DNA of 7,542 bases from Limnohabitans sp. (lineage in GTDB: Bacteria; Pseudomonadota; Gammaproteobacteria; Burkholderiales; Burkholderiaceae_C): assembly GCA_024641725.1 (NCBI GenBank), contig JAHECM010000127.1:1-7542 (forward strand). The letters run 5' to 3'. The notes under the pieces were generated by a model. The model saw nothing but the letters and a program-made list of their open reading frames with translations, made no database searches and was not told the origin of the DNA. A program made the translations under genes and the position numbers. Below, in pieces: positions 4,551 through 7,542 of this stretch. How positions within the stretch are numbered: position 1 is the stretch's first letter; every line of letters starts with the position of its first letter.

Positions 4551-6521
4551 ATGCAGCCTCACCAACTCGAACTCCTCGCCCCCGCCCGTAATCTGGAGAT
4601 CGGCATCGAAGCCGTGAACCACGGTGCAGATGCCGTCTACATTGGCGGCCCGTCGTTTGGTGCGCGCTCCACCGCCGACAACAGCCTGCAAGACATTGCC
4701 AAGTTGGTGCAGCACGCGCACCGCTTTCACAGCCGCATCTTCGTCACGCTCAACACCATCTTGCGCGACGACGAATTGGAAGGCGCTCGCAAACTGGCCT
4801 GGCAGCTGTACGACGCGGGCGTGGACGCGCTGATCGTGCAAGACATGGGTCTGCTGGAGATCGACATGCCACCGATCCAGCTGCACGCCAGCACACAAAC
4901 CGACATCCGCACCCCCGAAAAAGCCAAGTTCTTGCAAGATGCCGGGCTGAGCCAGATCGTGCTGGCGCGTGAGCTGACGCTGCCGCAGATCGCCGCCATC
5001 CGCGACGCGGTTGACACTGAGCGCACGGTGATCGAGTTTTTTGTGCACGGCGCGCTGTGCGTGGCCTACAGCGGCCAGTGCTTCATCAGCCACGCCCACA
5101 CCGGGCGCAGCGCCAACCGGGGCGACTGCTCACAAGCCTGCCGCCTGCCTTATGAAGTCAAAGACGCCCAAGGCCGCATCGTGGCGCACGACAAACATGT
5201 GCTGAGCATGAAAGACAACAACCAAAGCGAGAACCTGCGCGCTTTGGTCGACGCAGGCATCCGCAGCTTCAAGATCGAAGGCCGCTACAAAGACATGGCC
5301 TATGTGAAAAACATCACTGCCCACTACCGCAAATTGATCGACGCGGTGCTCGAAGAGCGCCCCGAACTGTGCGCTTCATCGCACGGCAAAACCACCTTCA
5401 GCTTCGAGCCCGACCCGAACCAGAACTTCAACCGCGAGTTCACCGACTACTTTGTGCAGGGCCGTCAAGAGGACATTGGCGCGTTTGACACCCCCAAAAA
5501 CCCCGGCCAGCCCATTGCTTGGGTCAGCAAAGTGGCGGCCGACCACCTGGAAATCACCACCGACGACCCCGCCGCCGAGCTGCACAACGGCGACGGCCTG
5601 TGTTACTACGACCTGCAAAAAGAGCTGGTGGGCCTGCAGATCAACCGCGCAGAAGCGCAAAAGGCCCCGGGCGTCTGGAAGCTCTGGCCCAAAGACCCGA
5701 TGGACGGTTTCAAAGACCTGCGCAAAGGCGTGCAGGTCAACCGCAACCGCGACATGAGCTGGGTGCGCACTTTGGACAAAAAGTCCGCCGAACGCAAGAT
5801 GGGCGTGTGGATGCAGCTCGCAGAAACCTCCAGCGGCCTGCAACTGACCCTGACCGACGAGGCCGGCCACACCGGCACCGCCCAACTGGCCACCAAATGG
5901 CAAGCCCCCAAAGACGCGGCCCAAGCCCCGGGCAAACTCCAAAGTGCTTTGGGCAAACTGGGCGACACGCTGTTTGAGCCACTGGACGTGCAGCTCGCCC
6001 TGCCCCGCCCTTGGTTTGTGCCGCCCTCGCAAGTCAACGCCCTGCGCCGCGACGCCGTGCAAGCGCTCGAAACCGCCCGCGCCCAAGGGCTGCACCGCCT
6101 GCCCCGCGCCCTGCCCGCCGAGCCGCCGGCGCTTTACCCCGAAGACACGCTGACGTATCTGGCCAACGTCTTCAACCAAAAAGCCCGCGAGTTTTACGCC
6201 AAGCATGGCGTCAAGGTCATTGCCGCCGCCTACGAAGCGCAAGAAGAGCTGGGCGAAGTCAGCCTGATGATCACCAAGCACTGCGTGCGCTTTTCGCTGA
6301 GCCTGTGCCCCAAACAGGCCAAAGGCGTCACGGGCGTGCAAGGCACCGTCAAGGCCGAGCCCATGCAGCTGATCAACGGCAAAGAAAAGCTGACGCTGCG
6401 CTTTGACTGCAAACCCTGCGAAATGCATGTGGTCGGCAAGATCAAAAAGTCGGTGCTCAACGCCGTGCCCGAAAGCCCGGTGCAGTTTTACAAGACGCGG
6501 CCTGTGGTGGGCATGCACTGA
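4551..6521 (+). CDS. rlhA: 23S rRNA 5-hydroxycytidine C2501 synthase (U32 peptidase family)
   Basis: RlhA (YdcP) hydroxylates C2501 near the ribosomal peptidyl-transferase centre; in E. coli the reaction depends on prephenate and iron. The 656 residues match the family length (about 650). The N-terminal U32 domain opens ELLAPARNLEIGIEAVNHGADAVYIGG (key residues 7-33) and carries LHASTQTDI (111-119), FFVHGALCVAYSGQC and NRGDCSQACRLPY. The four cysteines C170, C177, C193 and C197 lie where other U32 proteins bind a 4Fe-4S cluster. SFKIEGRYKDMAYV (239-252) follows, then the DUF3656-type middle region and a C-terminal segment with LMITKHCVRFSLSLCP and FDCKPCEMHVVGKIKK, as in YdcP. The old name 'collagenase-like protease' is misleading for this branch. 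The ATG at 4551 lies directly behind a -10-like element. Convergent with the lipoprotein gene downstream. Confidence 0.93.
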   Translation: MQPHQLELLAPARNLEIGIEAVNHGADAVYIGGPSFGARSTADNSLQDIAKLVQHAHRFHSRIFVTLNTILRDDELEGARKLAWQLYDAGVDALIVQDMGLLEIDMPPIQLHASTQTDIRTPEKAKFLQDAGLSQIVLARELTLPQIAAIRDAVDTERTVIEFFVHGALCVAYSGQCFISHAHTGRSANRGDCSQACRLPYEVKDAQGRIVAHDKHVLSMKDNNQSENLRALVDAGIRSFKIEGRYKDMAYVKNITAHYRKLIDAVLEERPELCASSHGKTTFSFEPDPNQNFNREFTDYFVQGRQEDIGAFDTPKNPGQPIAWVSKVAADHLEITTDDPAAELHNGDGLCYYDLQKELVGLQINRAEAQKAPGVWKLWPKDPMDGFKDLRKGVQVNRNRDMSWVRTLDKKSAERKMGVWMQLAETSSGLQLTLTDEAGHTGTAQLATKWQAPKDAAQAPGKLQSALGKLGDTLFEPLDVQLALPRPWFVPPSQVNALRRDAVQALETARAQGLHRLPRALPAEPPALYPEDTLTYLANVFNQKAREFYAKHGVKVIAAAYEAQEELGEVSLMITKHCVRFSLSLCPKQAKGVTGVQGTVKAEPMQLINGKEKLTLRFDCKPCEMHVVGKIKKSVLNAVPESPVQFYKTRPVVGMH

Positions 6522-6592
6522 GCCTGGACGCTGCTGTTCTCAGCCGGGTTGCTGGCCTTCAACCGGCAAAAATTGCAAAGGCAAAGCCAATC

Positions 6593-7117
6593 TCAAAGCC
6601 ACTGCCACTCGGTCAGGGTGTAGTTGCCGTCGGTCTTGCGCCAAACCCGCACTGTGGCCTGCCGCACAAGTGGGGGGATTGAGTTGCTTTGGACGCCTTG
6701 GGCCATGCGTGGGGTCTGGGTATCCCGCGTTTTCTGGACTTGTTGACTTTGTGGCCATTGGCTCACTTGCAGGGTCAGCTGGTAGTTCAGGCCGGCCACC
6801 ACTTGGCTTTGGGCTTGCAGCACGTCTTGGTAGAGGACGCGTTCGCGTTGGCGCACGGCGTAGGTCTGCACGGCAAAGCGGGCGGCTTCTTGCACGTCGG
6901 GGTCTGCGCTGTCCAACGTGACCCAGCCTCCGGGCAAAGGGCTTGGGGCCGATGAAAGATCAGATGCAGGGGCAGATGAAGGATCAGATGCAGCGATCGA
7001 GGCCGAAGCGCTGCCCGAGCCTGGCTGACAAGCCAGCAATGCGAGTGACAAGCTCAGCGCCCCGCACACCCTCAGATCGGCGCGGGTTGGGAGGCTGTGG
7101 GGTTGTGTCGCGGGCAT
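6593..7117 (-). CDS. Putative lipoprotein with a cystatin-like (I25) domain
   Basis: The product has 174 residues. A signal sequence with a hydrophobic core (about 17-29) ends in LALLAC, a lipobox-like site with Cys30 as the lipidation residue; Leu at -2 is slightly atypical. A Ser/Ala/Pro-rich linker (31-61) contains an 8-residue tandem duplication, ASDPSSAP-ASDLSSAP. The folded part starts PGGWVTLDSADPDVQEAARFA (key residues 62-81) and carries QVVAG (105-109) followed by LNYQLTLQV. That is the QxVxG inhibitory loop and next strand of cystatins. The end YTLTEWQW (166-173) could supply the second, tryptophan-containing loop. Cystatins block papain-like cysteine proteases; a periplasmic or surface role is inferred. 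No strong ribosome binding site precedes 7117. It follows the helicase gene by 15 bases on the same strand, so the two are probably co-transcribed. The target protease is unknown. Confidence 0.7.
   Translation of the reverse strand: MPATQPHSLPTRADLRVCGALSLSLALLACQPGSGSASASIAASDPSSAPASDLSSAPSPLPGGWVTLDSADPDVQEAARFAVQTYAVRQRERVLYQDVLQAQSQVVAGLNYQLTLQVSQWPQSQQVQKTRDTQTPRMAQGVQSNSIPPLVRQATVRVWRKTDGNYTLTEWQWL
6951..6993. repeat. Short tandem duplication in the lipoprotein linker
   Basis: GATGAAAGATCAGATGCAG (6951-6969) recurs at 6975-6993 with one change. The period is 24 bases, exactly eight codons, so the repeat is in frame and encodes two near-identical octapeptides in the flexible linker behind the lipidation site. 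It is a likely site of replication slippage. Confidence 0.8.
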
Positions 7118-7132
7118 TTTGAGGTCGGGCGC

Positions 7133-7542
7133 TCAAGCGTCCAGGGGTTTGAAGAGTTCGTTCAGGTCGGCCTCGCCAAACAGCGGTTCTTTGCGCTGGA
7201 CGGCCCCGGCGTACACGTCGTTGGCCAGTTGGGCCTTGCGTGTTTGCAGGGCCAGCATGCGCTCTTCGATGGTCCCTTGTGCCACCAGCTTGACGACCCA
7301 CACACTTTGCTTTTGGCCGATGCGGTGGGCGCGGTCGGTGGCCTGGTTTTCGACCGCCGGGTTCCACCACGGGTCGTAGTGGATCACGGTGTCGGCCTGC
7401 GGCAGGTTCAGCCCCACCCCGCCCGCTTTGAGGCTGATGAGGAACAGCGGCACTTGCCCGCTGGTGAACTTGTCGATGATGGCGTCGCGGTTTTTGCTCT
7501 GGCCGGTGAGCTTGACCCAGTCGATGCCCAGCTTGGGCAGGG
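7133..7542 (-). CDS. SNF2-family DEAD-like helicase, C-terminal end (runs off right edge)
   Basis: The last 135 residues of an SNF2/RapA-type ATP-dependent translocase are present, entering the window in frame from the right edge. Visible are the end of helicase lobe 2 with motif V (LKAGGVGLNL), HYDPWWNPAVENQ and motif VI (DRAHRIGQ), which holds the arginine finger. The brace-like QGTIEERMLALQ helix follows, then a short tail ending ELFKPLDA. Such bacterial SNF2 proteins remodel protein-nucleic-acid complexes. Some have a SWIM zinc finger N-terminal to the helicase, but that part is outside the window. No true start codon is visible; a GTG at 7453 is internal, because clear family sequence (GQSKNRDAIIDKFTSGQ) lies before it. 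The gene directly precedes the cystatin-like lipoprotein gene with a 15-base gap. Confidence 0.92.
   Translation of the reverse strand, partial: LPKLGIDWVKLTGQSKNRDAIIDKFTSGQVPLFLISLKAGGVGLNLPQADTVIHYDPWWNPAVENQATDRAHRIGQKQSVWVVKLVAQGTIEERMLALQTRKAQLANDVYAGAVQRKEPLFGEADLNELFKPLDA

Noticed and set aside
4295..4552. Minus-strand open frame of 85 codons overlapping both hairpins and the rlhA start
   Set aside because: It uses rare codons (ATA, AGA, AGG), overlaps the proposed rlhA promoter and runs into the left hairpin. The stretch around 4335-4400 looks slightly protein-like, but I cannot support a gene.
6543..6567. Imperfect inverted repeat (GCCGG...CCGGC) between rlhA and the lipoprotein gene
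   Set aside because: A bulged stem with no T run on either strand. It could be a factor-dependent end signal between convergent genes, but it cannot be supported as an intrinsic terminator.

Overview
The window is GC-rich, densely coding DNA from a betaproteobacterium. It is most likely a member of the Burkholderiales close to the Comamonadaceae. This rests on codon usage, on the acyl-CoA ligase type, and on the gene order selO-msrB-yciB-bolA-parvulin, which I recall from that family. I could not run a search, so the taxonomic call is an inference.

Layout, left to right. (1) 1-421, minus strand: the N-terminal 140 residues of an AMP-forming acyl-CoA ligase that runs off the left edge. (2) 422-574: a divergent intergenic region. 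(3) 575-3334, plus strand: a compact cluster of selO (protein adenylyltransferase), msrB (methionine-R-sulfoxide reductase), yciB/ispZ (inner-membrane protein) and bolA. Two of its junctions are 4-base ATGA overlaps, and it ends in an intrinsic terminator. (4) 3408-4181, plus: an exported parvulin-type peptidyl-prolyl isomerase, followed by a very strong terminator. (5) 4229-4550: a gene-poor stretch holding two large hairpins in opposite orientation. (6) 4551-6521, plus: rlhA, a U32-family 23S rRNA C2501 hydroxylase, probably leaderless. (7) 6593-7117, minus: a small lipoprotein with a cystatin-like domain. (8) 7133-7542, minus: the C-terminal end of an SNF2-family helicase that runs off the right edge.

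How the genes relate. SelO, MsrB and BolA all touch redox biology: AMPylation of redox and metabolic proteins, methionine sulfoxide repair, and Fe-S/glutaredoxin partnership. The cluster therefore reads as a stress and redox housekeeping operon with an envelope protein (YciB) in it. The parvulin and the cystatin lipoprotein act outside the cytoplasm.

The most unusual content is the intergenic block 4244-4486. It holds two 80-nt hairpins, each with a 27-bp stem and a 26-nt apical segment, in inverted orientation. The apical segments match at 25 of 26 positions. The stems differ at 11 of 27 base pairs, yet every difference keeps pairing when G-U is allowed on one specific strand. This looks like selection on a folded nucleic acid with a conserved loop, and I do not recognise it as a named family. 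Everything else appears to be ordinary chromosomal content.
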